A stretch of DNA of 64,000 nt from Streptococcus sp. CF8_St5-11 (GTDB taxonomy: Bacteria; Bacillota; Bacilli; Lactobacillales; Streptococcaceae), in assembly GCF_024295625.1 (NCBI RefSeq), contig NZ_JANCOJ010000002.1, forward strand, positions 496,001-560,000, written 5' to 3'. Numbering within the stretch: the first letter of the stretch is position 1; every line of letters starts with the position of its first letter. The position numbers were made by a program, and so were the translations under genes. Below the pieces are notes generated by a model, which saw only the letters and a program-made list of their open reading frames with translations, had not been told where the DNA came from and searched no databases. Positions 9,956 to 20,537 of this stretch are shown here, in pieces.

Positions 9956-10556
9956 GAAAGAATTAGAAGCAGGACGTGCGGTTATTCTGCCAACTGAAAC
10001 AGTCTATGGTATTTTCGCTAAAGCTTTGGATCAAGAGGCAGTTGATTATATTTACGAATTAAAACGTAGACATAGAGAGAAAGCCCTGAACTTGAATGTA
10101 GCAGATGAAGAAGATATTCGAATTTATTCGAAGAACCAGCCTAGCTATCTAACAAAACTGATTAAATCATTTTTACCTGGGCCATTAACCATTATTCTTC
10201 AAGCAAATGAAAAGGTGCCTGACTGGATTCATTCAGGGATGTCTACGGTTGGCTTTCGGATGCCAGCCCATCCAAAGACATTGGAATTAATTCGTAAATA
10301 TGGTCCTTTAGTTGGTCCTTCTGCAAATCTATCTGGACATGCTAGCGGAACAAAGTATGAAGCTATTGTAAAAGAATTTGATCAGCTAATTCCTGGCTTT
10401 GAGGACGATGCTTTCCTTACTGGGCAAGATTCGACTATCCTAGATATTTCTGGTTCCAAAGCGAGGATTTTACGACAAGGTTCTATTACGAAAGCTGACT
10501 TGCTTGCACAAGTGCCCGAGCTTTCTTTTGAGGAAGATGACCTTCCTCTGTCATAA
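9942..10556 (+). CDS. tsaC: L-threonylcarbamoyladenylate synthase, Sua5/YciO/YrdC family
   Basis: This family makes threonylcarbamoyl-AMP for the t6A modification of ANN-decoding tRNAs. The 204-residue protein has the YrdC fold signature: [14 protein letters not shown] at the N-terminus, the [13 protein letters not shown] basic patch, PGPLTIIL and [10 protein letters not shown]. It lacks the extra Sua5 C-terminal domain, so it is the short TsaC-like form. Translation is probably coupled with prmC. Confidence 0.88.
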   Translation: MDHIEKELEAGRAVILPTETVYGIFAKALDQEAVDYIYELKRRHREKALNLNVADEEDIRIYSKNQPSYLTKLIKSFLPGPLTIILQANEKVPDWIHSGMSTVGFRMPAHPKTLELIRKYGPLVGPSANLSGHASGTKYEAIVKEFDQLIPGFEDDAFLTGQDSTILDISGSKARILRQGSITKADLLAQVPELSFEEDDLPLS

Positions 10557-10591
10557 TGTATAAAAAAAATTATTTAATAAGGAGTAGACCT

Positions 10592-11848
10592 ATGATTTTT
10601 GATAAAGAAGATTACAAAGCCTATGATGCAGACCTATGGAATGCTATTTCCAAAGAAGAGGAACGCCAACAAAACAATATCGAGTTGATTGCTTCTGAAA
10701 ATGTCGTCTCTAAGGCGGTTATGGCAGCGCAAGGGTCTATTCTGACCAATAAATATGCAGAAGGTTATCCAGGTCGCCGTTACTACGGTGGGACTGATGT
10801 TGTAGACATCGTCGAAAGCCTGGCCATCGAACGCGCTAAGGAAATCTTTGGGGCTAAGTTTGCCAATGTTCAACCCCACTCAGGGAGCCAAGCCAACTGT
10901 GCTGCCTATATGGCCTTGATTGAGCCTGGAGACACTGTTATGGGGATGGACTTAGCTGCCGGTGGGCATTTGACTCACGGAGCTTCTGTGAGCTTCTCAG
11001 GGCAAACTTATAACTTTGTGTCCTATAGTGTAGATTCGGAAACAGAACTCTTGGATTTTGACGCCATCTTAAAACAAGCCCAAGAAGTCAAACCAAAACT
11101 CATAGTTGCTGGTGCCTCAGCATACTCTCACATTATTGATTTTTCAAAATTCCGTGAAATTGCTGATGCGGTAGGAGCTAAGCTCATGGTTGATATGGCC
11201 CATATTGCTGGTCTAGTTGCAGCAGGTCTTCACCCAAGTCCAGTTCCTTATGCCCATATCACGACAACAACCACTCACAAGACCCTTCGTGGTCCTCGTG
11301 GTGGCTTGATCCTGACAAATGATGAAGATTTGGCTAAGAAGATCAATTCTGCCATCTTCCCTGGTATCCAAGGAGGACCTTTGGAGCATGTCGTTGCTGC
11401 TAAAGCAGTCGCTTTTAAAGAAGCGCTTGATCCTGCCTTTAAAGAGTATGCCGCTAACGTGATTAAAAACAGTCAGGCCATGGCTGATGTCTTCTTGCAA
11501 GATCCTGATTTCCGTGTCATTTCAGGCGGAACTGAGAACCACCTTTTCCTTGTCGATGTGACGAAAGTTGTTGAAAATGGGAAAGTGGCGCAAAACTTAC
11601 TGGACGAGGTCAACATTACCCTCAACAAGAACTCTATTCCTTATGAAACCTTGTCTCCATTTAAGACCAGTGGGATTCGGATTGGTGCAGCAGCCATCAC
11701 TGCTCGCGGTTTTGGTGAAAAAGAAAGTCGCACCGTTGCTGAACTCATGATCAAAGCGTTGAAGAATGCATACAAGCACGAAGTATTAGAAGAGGTGCGT
11801 GCTCAAGTCAAAGCCTTGACAGATGCCTTCCCACTTTACGAGGACTAA
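10592..11848 (+). CDS. glyA: Serine hydroxymethyltransferase
   Basis: GlyA interconverts serine and glycine with tetrahydrofolate, a main source of one-carbon units. I start it at ATG 10592 ([25 protein letters not shown]), which gives 418 residues; the frame extends 12 codons upstream without family similarity. The PLP lysine lies in [15 protein letters not shown]. Substrate-site residues are visible in [11 protein letters not shown] and the YYGGTD loop. Confidence 0.96.
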   Translation: MIFDKEDYKAYDADLWNAISKEEERQQNNIELIASENVVSKAVMAAQGSILTNKYAEGYPGRRYYGGTDVVDIVESLAIERAKEIFGAKFANVQPHSGSQANCAAYMALIEPGDTVMGMDLAAGGHLTHGASVSFSGQTYNFVSYSVDSETELLDFDAILKQAQEVKPKLIVAGASAYSHIIDFSKFREIADAVGAKLMVDMAHIAGLVAAGLHPSPVPYAHITTTTTHKTLRGPRGGLILTNDEDLAKKINSAIFPGIQGGPLEHVVAAKAVAFKEALDPAFKEYAANVIKNSQAMADVFLQDPDFRVISGGTENHLFLVDVTKVVENGKVAQNLLDEVNITLNKNSIPYETLSPFKTSGIRIGAAAITARGFGEKESRTVAELMIKALKNAYKHEVLEEVRAQVKALTDAFPLYED

Positions 11849-11856
11849 ATCATCTT

Positions 11857-12831
11857 ATGGATATTTACGTAAAGAAAGCCATCATTCATCAATTCAGCCC
11901 AGATGATACCGATCTCTATTTGGCAGATAAATTGCTCAATATCACGCCTAAAATCGAGGAATACTTGCGTAAGAAGATTGAACGGGTTTATTCTGATGAA
12001 GCAAGGACCGGTATTTTCGAAGAGGACAATCCTTTTCTTGAGATGATCTCAGATGACCTACTTGAAACTTCGGTCGCAGTAGCGAATCGCTGGAAGGAAG
12101 AATTTGTCGTCTCTGAGAATCAAAAGACCAACGATTTGGTGTTCATTCAATTCTCAAAAGAAGGGGTGGACCATTTTGCCTTTCTTCGGATCGCCTTACG
12201 GGAAACCCTGACGCATCTTGGTGGTGAAGTGGATAATCCGATTAAGCTGACGCAAAATAATCTACCTGGTTTTGGGACTGGTGCTGATGAGGCCTTGGTC
12301 ATCAATCTTCAAAGTCGCAAATACCACTTGATTGAAAAACGGATCAAGTACAACGGGACTTTCTTGAACTATTTTTCTGAGAATCTGTTGCAGGCGCAAC
12401 CCAAGATCTCTCCTAAAAAATCGATCAAGGCACTAGAAAAAACAGCCCAGAAGATTGCGGAAAGCTTTAATACAGATGATTTTCAATTTCAATCAAAGGT
12501 TAAATCAGCTATTTTCAATCATATCGAAGAAGAAAATAAACTCTCTCCAGAGAAATTAGCAGATGATCTCTTTGACGATAATTTGACAGCTCGCCTCAGT
12601 TTTATTGACCAAGTCAAAGAAGCTGTACCTGAACCTGTCACTTTTGAAGAAATTGATGCAAGTCGTCAGTTGAAGAAGTTCGAAAATCAGAAATTGTCAT
12701 TGTCAAATGGAATTGAACTGATCGTTCCGAATAATGTCTATGAAGATGCAGAATCTGTTGAATTTATTCTAAACGAGAATGGGACTTATTCTATTTTGAT
12801 CAAAAATATTGAGGATATACAGAGTAAATAA
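11857..12831 (+). CDS. Nucleoid-associated protein, NA37/YejK family
   Basis: The 324-residue soluble acidic protein begins [24 protein letters not shown], the form typical of streptococcal NA37-family nucleoid-associated proteins. YejK relatives associate with DNA, but the role in streptococci is not established. It follows glyA by 8 bases and its stop overlaps the next ATG, so it belongs to the same transcript. Confidence 0.8.
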   Translation: MDIYVKKAIIHQFSPDDTDLYLADKLLNITPKIEEYLRKKIERVYSDEARTGIFEEDNPFLEMISDDLLETSVAVANRWKEEFVVSENQKTNDLVFIQFSKEGVDHFAFLRIALRETLTHLGGEVDNPIKLTQNNLPGFGTGADEALVINLQSRKYHLIEKRIKYNGTFLNYFSENLLQAQPKISPKKSIKALEKTAQKIAESFNTDDFQFQSKVKSAIFNHIEEENKLSPEKLADDLFDDNLTARLSFIDQVKEAVPEPVTFEEIDASRQLKKFENQKLSLSNGIELIVPNNVYEDAESVEFILNENGTYSILIKNIEDIQSK

Positions 12832-13433
12832 TGATTAAACGTATAGTGAAGATCTTCTTATTCATCTTACTAATATTTGGAATCTACAAGGGAATTCAGA
12901 TCCACCATGATGTCAAACAAGTCATGCAGTACCGCTCCCTGGTTAGAGAAGTCCTTGCTGAAGAGGACACCACGGCCAATGAAAACCTCATTCTTGCTAT
13001 GATCTATACTGAGACCAAAGGTCGAGAGGACGATGTCATGCAGGCAAGTGAGAGTGCAAGTGGTGAAACCAATACCATTAGTGATAATAAGGCCAGTATT
13101 CGCCAAGGTATTCAGACTCTTTCAGATGAGTTAAAAGAAGCCAAGAAAAAAGGCGTTGATAGCTGGACAGCCGTTCAAGCCTATAATTTCGGGAAAGACT
13201 ACATTGATTATGTGGCTAAACACGGTGGGACAAATTCCCTAGAGTTGGCCCGAGCTTATTCACGGGATGTAGTAGCGCCAAGTCTTGGCAATGTAACCGG
13301 TGAAACTTATCTTTACCTCCACCCTATCTCTCTTTTAAACGGGATGGAACTCTACATTAATGGGGGGAACATTTATTATTCTCGTTTAGTAGAAACCAAT
13401 ATGACGATTATGAAGTTATTTTCATGGTTTTAA
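12831..13433 (+). CDS. Membrane-anchored lysozyme-like/transglycosylase protein
   Basis: A 200-residue protein with one N-terminal membrane segment (residues about 7-20) followed by an extracellular lysozyme-like domain. The likely catalytic Glu is in [20 protein letters not shown], the pattern of the lysozyme_like family in Gram-positive peptidoglycan transglycosylases; [19 protein letters not shown] is a second conserved block. It probably cleaves peptidoglycan at the cell surface. It overlaps the nucleoid-protein gene by one base. Confidence 0.82.
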   Translation: MIKRIVKIFLFILLIFGIYKGIQIHHDVKQVMQYRSLVREVLAEEDTTANENLILAMIYTETKGREDDVMQASESASGETNTISDNKASIRQGIQTLSDELKEAKKKGVDSWTAVQAYNFGKDYIDYVAKHGGTNSLELARAYSRDVVAPSLGNVTGETYLYLHPISLLNGMELYINGGNIYYSRLVETNMTIMKLFSWF

Positions 13434-13444
13434 TCATTTTCCAG

Positions 13445-13465
13445 AGAGCCAATTGGCTCTTTTTT
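13445..13465 (+). terminator. Intrinsic terminator
   Basis: AGAGCC AATT GGCTCT hairpin followed by T5. It closes the tdk-to-lysozyme-like run. Confidence 0.85.
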
Positions 13466-13671
13466 AAGCTGATCAGTTCTGCCTCCGGTTTTTAGGGAAA
13501 ATAAAAATGTCATGCATTCTTAAAAAAACTGTAAGCTAGTTTTAAGAAATCAACTGTATAATGAAAATCGAAGTGGGTAAACTCTTTATTTACTTCTTTT
13601 TTCATCTCTAGTGAGGTAAGAAAGGTAATATGAGATACCCAGAGGTAATTTGAATTAGAAAGAAGAAAAAG

Positions 13672-14682
13672 ATGAAATTAAAGAAGATTGCATTGTTTGT
13701 AACGACGACTTTGGCTTTGTTTACAGCTGTCCCACGTGTTTCTGCAGATAGCAATGTGCAGAAAGTCATCGATGAAACCTATGTCAAACCAGACTATGTT
13801 TTGGGCTATTCACTAGACCAAAGTCAAATCGAACAAACTTTGAGTCTCTTGAACTACGATAGTTCGAAAGATAAAGAAGAGTGGAAGACCATGACACCAG
13901 AGGTTTATTCTTCGATTATGAACGTTGCCAACGATGATAGTTTGGAACTTTATTCCTCTGTTAAAATTCAAAAATTGGGCAAAAATAAGCCACTAGAAGT
14001 GAATATCGTGACACCTCAAAACATCACCAAGGTCACTGCAGATATGTATCGTAATGCAGCCGTTACACTTGGATTGCAGCATGCTCAAATTACAGTAGCT
14101 TCTCCTATACAGGTGACTGGTGAAAGTGCCTTGGCTGGTATTTATTACTCGCTTGAGAAAAATGGTGCCAAGGTTTCTCAAGAAAGCAAAGATCTGGCCC
14201 AAGAAGAGTTAAAAACTCTATCCGGGATCAATGAAGAAAACGCTGGTAAGAAAAACTTCGATGCTGATAAGTTAAACGTAGCATTGACCGACATTAAAAC
14301 AGCAGTAGCCAATGCCAAACAGAATAATCAGGATTTAAGCAAGGATGATATTCGAAAGATCGTCGAAGAAACCCTGAAAAATTATAAGTTAGATACAACT
14401 GTGACGGGTAACCAAGTCAATTTGATCGTAAATTTCGCAGTCAACCTTTCAAAGAGTAGCGTCATTAGCAGCAAAAGCTTTACGAAGACCTTGTCGGATC
14501 TGAAAGATAGTATCGTAGACAAGGCAGGTGATACCTTTAATAATATCAATCTCAATTTTGATACAAATGCTATTCTAAAAGACAGTGGAAACTTCTTTAC
14601 AAATGCGTGGAATGCCATTGCCGGATTCTTCGGAGCCATCTGGAATGCCATCGTCAAATTTTTTAGTGGATTAGTTGGATAA
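13672..14682 (+). CDS. Secreted DUF1002-family protein
   Basis: The 336-residue protein has a Sec signal peptide (basic MKLKK, hydrophobic core, AxA-type site before DSNVQKV near residue 26). It then has the DUF1002 region like Bacillus YpuA, whose function is unknown. The C-terminal 30 residues (AWNAIAGFFGAIWNAIVKFF) form a Gly/Trp-rich amphipathic tail that could bind membrane. The 238-nt gap upstream carries a TATAAT at about 13557 and a long leader, so it is transcribed on its own. Flanking terminators isolate it. Confidence 0.8.
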   Translation: MKLKKIALFVTTTLALFTAVPRVSADSNVQKVIDETYVKPDYVLGYSLDQSQIEQTLSLLNYDSSKDKEEWKTMTPEVYSSIMNVANDDSLELYSSVKIQKLGKNKPLEVNIVTPQNITKVTADMYRNAAVTLGLQHAQITVASPIQVTGESALAGIYYSLEKNGAKVSQESKDLAQEELKTLSGINEENAGKKNFDADKLNVALTDIKTAVANAKQNNQDLSKDDIRKIVEETLKNYKLDTTVTGNQVNLIVNFAVNLSKSSVISSKSFTKTLSDLKDSIVDKAGDTFNNINLNFDTNAILKDSGNFFTNAWNAIAGFFGAIWNAIVKFFSGLVG

Positions 14683-14692
14683 AAATAGTACG

Positions 14693-14726
14693 AAAGCACT
14701 CCTGACAAGAAGTCAGAGTGCTTTTT
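14693..14726 (+). terminator. Intrinsic terminator of the DUF1002 gene
   Basis: AAAGCACTCCTGAC / GTCAGAGTGCTTT, nearly perfect, followed by a T-run. Confidence 0.88.
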
Positions 14727-14781
14727 GTGTGATTTCCTATTTTTATACTTAATTAGATATTTTATGTTAGGCTCGTGAATC

Positions 14782-14855
14782 AAGGTCCCCCGGACCTTTA
14801 ACTCGCTCTGTTATTTCTAAGCTCGTAAAAAAAAGGTCCCCCGGACCTTTTTTTT
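14782..14855 (-). terminator. Duplicated GGTCCCCCGGACC terminators downstream of guaA
   Basis: Two copies of AAGGTCCCCCGGACCTTT occur at 14782-14799 and about 14832-14849. The second is framed by A- and T-runs that act in both directions and abuts the guaA stop. The duplicated perfect palindrome is unusual for one gene end. Confidence 0.75.
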
Positions 14856-16419
14856 ATTCCCACTCTACAGTTGCAGGTGGTTTACTTGTGATATCGTAGA
14901 CGATGCGGTTGACGTGGTCAACTTCGTTTACGATACGAACTGAGATTTTTTGGAGGACTTCCCATGGAATCTTCGCAAAGTCAGCTGTCATTCCGTCGAT
15001 AGAAGTGATAGCACGAATGGCAATAGTGTAGTCGTAGGTACGGCCGTCTCCCATAACCCCAACAGAACGAACGCCTGTGTTAACAGTGAAGTATTGCCAG
15101 ATATCCCGGTCAAGACCAGCTTTAGCGATTTCTTCACGCAAGATAGCGTCTGATTCACGAACGGTTTCGAGTTTTTCTTCAGTGATTTCTCCCATAACAC
15201 GGATGGCAAGACCTGGTCCTGGGAATGGTTGGCGCCATACGATGTGGTCTGGCATACCAAGCTCAGTACCAAGCGCACGAACTTCATCTTTATAAAGAGT
15301 GTTCAGTGGCTCGACCAGTTCAAATTGCATATCTTCTGGAAGTCCACCCACATTGTGGTGAGACTTGATGGTTTGAGCAGTATCCGTACCAGACTCGATC
15401 ACGTCAGTGTAGAGAGTTCCTTGCGCCAAGAATTTCACATCTTTGAGTTTGCTTGCTTCGTCATCAAAGACATAAACAAACTCGTTCCCGATGATCTTCC
15501 GTTTTTGTTCTGGATCAGATACGCCAGCCAATTTGTCTAAGAAACGTTTGGCAGCATCTGCTTTGACGATGTTCAAACCAAACTTGCCACCAAGCATTTC
15601 CATCACTTGATCGGCTTCGCCTTTACGAAGAAGACCGTGGTCTACAAAGATACAGATCAATTGATCGCCGATAGCTTTTTGAAGGAGAACCCCAACAACA
15701 GAAGAGTCAACACCACCTGAAAGACCAAGAAGGACACGTTTGTCTCCGACGGTTTCACGGATTTTTTTGATCTGCATGTCAATGAAGTTGTCCATGGTCC
15801 AGTCACCTTTAGCCCCACAGATGTTCAAGGCAAAGTTACGCAAGATGTCATAACCGTGAACAGAGTGACGAACCTCAGGGTGGAATTGGATTCCATAGAT
15901 TTTCTTGTCTGGATCTTCAATGGATGCAAATGGACAGTCAGCAGAAGTACCAGTGCGGATAAAGTCAGCCGGAATTTCTGTAACAGCATCTCCATGACTC
16001 ATCAAGACCAATTGTTTGTCTGGTGTGCCGGCAAAAAGAGCAGAAGACTCTGTCAAAGTCAATTCAGATTGACCATATTCGCGGTTACCAGCATCACCTG
16101 CAGGAACGACCTTCCCGCCCAATTTATGGGTCAATAATTGCATCCCGTAACAGATTCCAAGGATTGGAATACCGAGTTCGAAAATTTCAGGATCGATATC
16201 AAAAGAACCTTCCTCGTATACAGAGTTTGGTCCGCCTGAAAGAACGATCCCAACTGGATTGATTGCACGAACTTCATCAGCAGAAATCTTGTGGCTCTTC
16301 AACTCTGAGAAGACACCAATTTCACGAATCCGACGTGAAATAAGCTGATTGTATTGGCTGCCGTAGTCAAGCACAATGATTTTTTCAACATCATGCAAAT
16401 CAGTTGATAGGTTTGTCAT
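14854..16419 (-). CDS. guaA: GMP synthase (glutamine-hydrolysing)
   Basis: GuaA aminates XMP to GMP. The 521-residue protein has a class I amidotransferase domain (GICYGMQLL nucleophile Cys; FHPEVRHS His) and an ATP-pyrophosphatase domain ([18 protein letters not shown]-loop), ending with the dimerisation domain and the [10 protein letters not shown] tail typical of GuaA. It is divergent from the gntR-type gene. With xpt and guaC, it gives the window a strong guanine-nucleotide theme. Confidence 0.97.
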   Translation of the reverse strand: MTNLSTDLHDVEKIIVLDYGSQYNQLISRRIREIGVFSELKSHKISADEVRAINPVGIVLSGGPNSVYEEGSFDIDPEIFELGIPILGICYGMQLLTHKLGGKVVPAGDAGNREYGQSELTLTESSALFAGTPDKQLVLMSHGDAVTEIPADFIRTGTSADCPFASIEDPDKKIYGIQFHPEVRHSVHGYDILRNFALNICGAKGDWTMDNFIDMQIKKIRETVGDKRVLLGLSGGVDSSVVGVLLQKAIGDQLICIFVDHGLLRKGEADQVMEMLGGKFGLNIVKADAAKRFLDKLAGVSDPEQKRKIIGNEFVYVFDDEASKLKDVKFLAQGTLYTDVIESGTDTAQTIKSHHNVGGLPEDMQFELVEPLNTLYKDEVRALGTELGMPDHIVWRQPFPGPGLAIRVMGEITEEKLETVRESDAILREEIAKAGLDRDIWQYFTVNTGVRSVGVMGDGRTYDYTIAIRAITSIDGMTADFAKIPWEVLQKISVRIVNEVDHVNRIVYDITSKPPATVEWE

Positions 16420-16490
16420 CTTATCCCCTTCTTAAAGAAATTTACTTTCCTCTATTCTAACACAAAAGCCATGTCTTTACCAATCTCTGA

Positions 16491-16519
16491 TTGAAGAATT
16501 AGGAATTTTACGCTACAAT
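16491..16519 (+). promoter_or_regulatory. Promoter of the GntR-family gene
   Basis: TTGAAG (16491-16496), a 17-bp spacer and TACAAT (16514-16519) lie in the divergent guaA/gntR gap. Confidence 0.6.
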
Positions 16520-16547
16520 AGAGATAACACAGAGAAAGAGCAAGGTT

Positions 16548-17246
16548 ATGATTCCAGCTTACATTCAAATCCATGATCAGATTAAGTCTGAGATTGATCA
16601 AAAAATATGGAAAATCGGGGAGCGCCTTCCTAGCGAACGCGATCTGGCTGAGAAATTTCAGGTGAGTCGGATGACGCTGAGGCAGGCTATTACCCTTCTG
16701 GTTGAAGAAGGAGTGCTTGAAAGACGAGTAGGAAGTGGCACCTTTATTACCAGCACGCGCGTCCAAGAAAAAATGCGAGGCACAACCAGTTTTACAGAAA
16801 TTATGAAATCGCAAGGCAAGGAACCTTCTAGCCAAGTGATTTCTTACCGTAAAACCATTCCTAGCCTCCAAGAAGTGGACAAATTGGGCATTGATAAGAC
16901 AGAAACCATCATTCGGATGGAGCGGGTCCGGTATGCCGATGGGATCCCTGTTGTTTATGAAGTGGCCTCTATTCCAGAGAAATTTATTAAGAATTTCAAT
17001 CGTGAAGAGGTTACCAGCCATTTCTTCCAAACCTTGGAGCGTCATGGCTATAAGATTGGAAAGTCGCACCAGACCATCTATGCGCGATTGGCCAAGGATA
17101 AGATTGCGGAGTACTTACAGATTTCAAAAGGGCAGGCTATTTTAGGTCTGACACAGGTTTCCTATTTTGAAGATGGGACGGCTTTTGAGTATGTAAAAAG
17201 TCAGTATGTCGGCGAGCGGTTCGAATTTTATTTAGAAAATAACTAA
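16548..17246 (+). CDS. GntR-family transcriptional regulator, HutC/UTRA type
   Basis: The 232-residue protein has an N-terminal winged HTH (LPSERDLAEKFQVSRMTLRQ, residues about 26-45) and a C-terminal UTRA effector domain (from about residue 90; the VVYEVASIPEKF block). UTRA members sense small metabolites such as amino sugars. The guaA/gntR pairing is, as I recall, conserved in streptococci, but the ligand and regulon cannot be read here. Confidence 0.9.
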   Translation: MIPAYIQIHDQIKSEIDQKIWKIGERLPSERDLAEKFQVSRMTLRQAITLLVEEGVLERRVGSGTFITSTRVQEKMRGTTSFTEIMKSQGKEPSSQVISYRKTIPSLQEVDKLGIDKTETIIRMERVRYADGIPVVYEVASIPEKFIKNFNREEVTSHFFQTLERHGYKIGKSHQTIYARLAKDKIAEYLQISKGQAILGLTQVSYFEDGTAFEYVKSQYVGERFEFYLENN

Positions 17247-17267
17247 GCTCGCAAATCGTAAAAATAG

Positions 17268-17325
17268 AAAACTCTTCAAATGTGTGAGAGGCTCACTCTC
17301 TTTGGCATTTGGGAGCTTTTTTTAG
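17268..17325 (+). terminator. Probable terminator after gntR
   Basis: CAAATG / CATTTG arms plus an internal GAGAGG/CTCTC-type hairpin are followed by T7. The stem is imperfect. Confidence 0.6.
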
Positions 17326-17483
17326 GTTGAAGTCATTCTTTCTAAATAGTGATAGTACGGTCAAAAATAAAAGATTTAAAAAAATTTAAAAAATTTTATT
17401 TTTTCTTCAATTTTTGATTTTTTTTACGAATTAATAGATAGAAGCTAGTTTTAGATCTAAAAAAAGATATAAGGCAGGAAAAA
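17326..17483 (+). promoter_or_regulatory. Extremely A/T-rich leader of the biosynthetic operon
   Basis: Long alternating A- and T-runs (17370-17430) precede the first operon gene. A loose TTGATT (about 17415) is the only -35 candidate I see, and the -10 is not clear. The tracts could act as an UP element or a slippage-prone regulatory site. RBS AGGCAGG precedes ATG 17484. Confidence 0.4.
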
Positions 17484-18761
17484 ATGAAAAAAATTAAAAT
17501 CGATGTGGTAGTTGTTCCCTTGAGTGGGCATCTGTACCCAACTTTAAATCTCGTTAAACCCTTATTAGATGATCCAACTATGGAAATCCGAGTTTTCACG
17601 GGTCCTCAGAAAAAAGCCGTCGCAGAAAGTCTCGGCTTCACGGTCGTCCCGATTCTAGAGAACAAAGTAGAAGAATTTGAACGCGCGGCGAATAACGATA
17701 AAAAACACAATCTCTTTTCAGCTTATCGGCAATTGTCTAGGAGTCTTGATTTGATTAATCACGTATCGGATCAATTGCTAGAGGAGTGGCGTGTCAACCG
17801 TCCAGATATTGTCATTGCTGACTTTATCACTCTATCAGCTGGTTTTGTGGCAGAACAGTTAGAAATTCCTTGGATTACCACCATGGCGACCCAATTTGCA
17901 ATCGAAACTCCTTATGGTCCTCCTTGCTTCTTCGGAGGGATGGGAGTCGCGCGCACAAAGAAGGAAGAGAAGATCCAAGCACTATGCCGTAAACTCACGC
18001 GCATTGGAAAATACTGTGGCGCCTTCCTCTTACGCAAACGCTTAAAACGTTACAATTTCAAGTTGTACAATCAAAATGGAGTGGAGACCATCTACTCTCC
18101 TTATGCCATCTTTGGAATTGGTATGATGGAGCTTGAGTTGAAAACACATTTCCCTCATCAATATGCCTGGCTTGGCCCTTTGGGGACTTCTCTTGAAAAA
18201 GCTGAAGATTATCCTTTAGATCTCCGTCCTTACGACGACAAGACGAAGGTACTCGTGACATGTGGAACCCAGTTGCCTTGGGCGAAGGAGAATTTGCTAG
18301 AACAAACCAAGCATTTGGCCAAAGAGCATCCAGAATGTCACTTTTTCGTCACCTTAGGTGATGGGGCAAAAGACTTTTCTGAAGAAGAAGTAGCACCAAA
18401 TGTGACGGTTGTCTCATATCTGCCCTACAAAGAATATATTCCGCAGATGGACTATGTCATTCATCATGGAGGAGCTGGAATCTTTTATCAATGTATCGAA
18501 TTTAAAAAACCAGCCTTGATCTTGCCACATGATTATGACCAATTTGACTATGCGATTCGAGGAGTAGAAGCAGGAATTGCTTTTCAAGCTCATCGCAATC
18601 GCACCGAAGAGATTCAAGCAGGTTTCAATGCCCTATTAGAAAAAGAATCTTGGGAAAAGTTAGAGAGACTAAACAAACTTTCAAAAACCTACAAGCCGTT
18701 GGACACCTTGGAGTTTGAGATTCAACGGTTATTAAGACGTGGAACGGATGGAAAACTATGA
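17484..18761 (+). CDS. GT1-family glycosyltransferase (UGT/MGT-like)
   Basis: The 425-residue enzyme has a GT-B fold. The N-terminus is VVVPLSGHLYPTLNLVKPL, with the acceptor-domain His in GH. The C-terminal donor signature is YVIHHGGAGIFYQCIEFKKP (the HxGG..E pattern of MGT/UGT enzymes), followed by DYDQFDYAIRG. Such enzymes glycosylate small lipophilic acceptors such as macrolides, carotenoids or sterols. Its stop overlaps the next ATG (ATGA), making it the first gene of a tight five-gene operon. The acceptor is probably the product of the downstream synthase and reductase (inference). Confidence 0.85.
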   Translation: MKKIKIDVVVVPLSGHLYPTLNLVKPLLDDPTMEIRVFTGPQKKAVAESLGFTVVPILENKVEEFERAANNDKKHNLFSAYRQLSRSLDLINHVSDQLLEEWRVNRPDIVIADFITLSAGFVAEQLEIPWITTMATQFAIETPYGPPCFFGGMGVARTKKEEKIQALCRKLTRIGKYCGAFLLRKRLKRYNFKLYNQNGVETIYSPYAIFGIGMMELELKTHFPHQYAWLGPLGTSLEKAEDYPLDLRPYDDKTKVLVTCGTQLPWAKENLLEQTKHLAKEHPECHFFVTLGDGAKDFSEEEVAPNVTVVSYLPYKEYIPQMDYVIHHGGAGIFYQCIEFKKPALILPHDYDQFDYAIRGVEAGIAFQAHRNRTEEIQAGFNALLEKESWEKLERLNKLSKTYKPLDTLEFEIQRLLRRGTDGKL

Positions 18762-19735
18762 AAATTCTTGTAACAGGTGCGACTGGCTTCCTTGGAAAAT
18801 ATGTGATTGATGAGTTATTGGAACACAACTATTCCATTGTAGCCTTTGGCCGAAACGAAAAAAATGGGAAGGCTCTGGAAGGTGAGCGCGTTCAATTTAT
18901 CAAAGGGGATTTGACCTCTATTGAGGAATTAAGACAAGCCTTTCAGTCTGTTGATGCTGTAGTTCATGCAGGAGCTTTATCCACTGCCTGGGGACCTTGG
19001 AAGGCCTTCTATCAGGCGAATGTAGTTGGCACTCAAAATGTCCTTGAATTGTGCCGTGAATATGCGGTAAAACGCTTGGTTTACGTATCTTCTCCTAGTA
19101 TTTACGCGGCTGGAAAAGATCAATTAAACATCATGGAAAGTGATGCTCCAAAAGAAAATCACCTCAACAATTATATCCGAAGCAAATTGGTGTCTGAAAA
19201 ACTTTTTTCTGACTATCCGGATGTGCCAAGTATCATCTTGCGTCCTAGAGGATTATTTGGTGTGGGGGATACCAGTATTTTGCCTCGGGTTTTACGCCTC
19301 AGTCGAAAAATTGGAATTCCTTTGATTCGAGGAGGAGAGCAGCTCATGGATATGACCTGCGTGGAAAATGTTGCCCTAGCCATTCGCTTGGCTCTGGAAG
19401 CAAAAGAAGCTCACGGACAAGTTTATAATATTACAAATGGGGAACCAAAGTCCTTTAAGTATTTGATCGAAACAACATTAAAGGGATTGGGAGAACCGAT
19501 TCGCTATCGGAAAATTCCGGCAGGTCTTGTAGCAGGTGCGGCCTATAGCCTTGAAGGGGTATATCGTTTATTCCATCTGAAAGCTGAACCTCCATTGACT
19601 CGCTATACCTATTATCTCCTTCGATATAGCCAAACCCTCGATATTCAAAAGGCCCAAACCGAACTTGGCTACTATCCAAAAATGACTATTGAAGAAGGGA
19701 TTGACAACTATGTCCAACATGATCAAGCGCATTGA
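18758..19735 (+). CDS. NAD(P)-dependent epimerase/dehydratase, 3-beta-HSD/OleD-like
   Basis: The 325-residue extended short-chain dehydrogenase has the N-terminal dinucleotide motif VTGATGFLGKYV (GxxGxxG) and the catalytic YxxxK in NNYIRSKLVSEKL (residues about 134-146). The block AWGPWKAFYQANVVGTQNVL is close to what I recall of OleD, which reduces beta-keto acids in long-chain olefin synthesis. With a KAS III-like synthase in the same operon, a beta-ketoacyl or ketone substrate is plausible. It overlaps both neighbours. Confidence 0.82.
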   Translation: MKILVTGATGFLGKYVIDELLEHNYSIVAFGRNEKNGKALEGERVQFIKGDLTSIEELRQAFQSVDAVVHAGALSTAWGPWKAFYQANVVGTQNVLELCREYAVKRLVYVSSPSIYAAGKDQLNIMESDAPKENHLNNYIRSKLVSEKLFSDYPDVPSIILRPRGLFGVGDTSILPRVLRLSRKIGIPLIRGGEQLMDMTCVENVALAIRLALEAKEAHGQVYNITNGEPKSFKYLIETTLKGLGEPIRYRKIPAGLVAGAAYSLEGVYRLFHLKAEPPLTRYTYYLLRYSQTLDIQKAQTELGYYPKMTIEEGIDNYVQHDQAH

Positions 19736-20537
19736 TTATTTTCCAGCAGGCTATTGTAGCAGTCATTCTGGTCTCTTATTTAAAGGAATTCCAAATGAAA
19801 AAATGCAATTTCCTGCAGGTGTCTTTTTGATTCAGCACCGTGAAAAAGGTTATATTTTGTACGATACCGGCTATCACTACGAGATTAAGAAAAAAGCTCG
19901 GTATTTCTGGTACCGTCTAGCCACCCCAATGCAGATGAAAAAAGAAGACCAGATCGATTATTTATTGCATGAGCGTGGGATTGACCCGGCATCCATTTCC
20001 TATGTGATTCTTTCGCATCTGCACCCTGATCATCTCGGCGGAGCAGCCCTTTTCCCAAATGCTCATTTCTTTGTCACCCAGGAAGTCTATGAGGTGTACC
20101 AAAAACCAAAATTTAAGGATCTGATTTTTAAAGAGTTTTTGCCAGCTGACTTCAAGGATCGGGTGACTTGTCTCAAAGCAAATCAAAGGCATCCAGCTTT
20201 CCCTTACCGCCCGACTGCGGATCTTTTTGGGGATGGGAGCATTCTTGTTTCGTCCATCGATGGGCATGCGAGAGGGCAAGGCTGTCTTTATCTGGATGAG
20301 CTCAAGCTCTTTATTGGAGCAGATCTTTCTTGGGGAGTGGACCTCTTGCCTTACACACGGCAAATGCGACTGATCCCTTCCTTGGTTCAGGATGATAAGA
20401 AGGCTTATTTAAAAGGAGCTGATTTTCTGGAGACACTCTTGCAAGATGGTATTCAAGTTGTTGTCAGCCACGACCCGCAAGATCGGATTGAAAGGATTTT
20501 AAATGAAAAAAACAGTCTTTCTGAAAACCTTTATTGA
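19710..20537 (+). CDS. Metallo-beta-lactamase-fold hydrolase
   Basis: The metal-binding motif is SHLHPDHLGGA (HxHxDH). Later ligands are visible in SIDGHARGQG, IGADLSW (Asp) and VVSHDPQD (His). Overall it resembles lactonases of the AiiA/N-acyl-homoserine-lactone group. I start it at ATG 19710 (MSNMIKRIDYF, upstream AGAAGGG), 275 residues; a start at 19689 lies deeper inside the preceding gene. It overlaps the reductase gene by 26 bases and the next gene by 35, so the operon is strongly coupled. It may open a lactone or thioester in the pathway (inference). Confidence 0.8.
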   Translation: MSNMIKRIDYFPAGYCSSHSGLLFKGIPNEKMQFPAGVFLIQHREKGYILYDTGYHYEIKKKARYFWYRLATPMQMKKEDQIDYLLHERGIDPASISYVILSHLHPDHLGGAALFPNAHFFVTQEVYEVYQKPKFKDLIFKEFLPADFKDRVTCLKANQRHPAFPYRPTADLFGDGSILVSSIDGHARGQGCLYLDELKLFIGADLSWGVDLLPYTRQMRLIPSLVQDDKKAYLKGADFLETLLQDGIQVVVSHDPQDRIERILNEKNSLSENLY

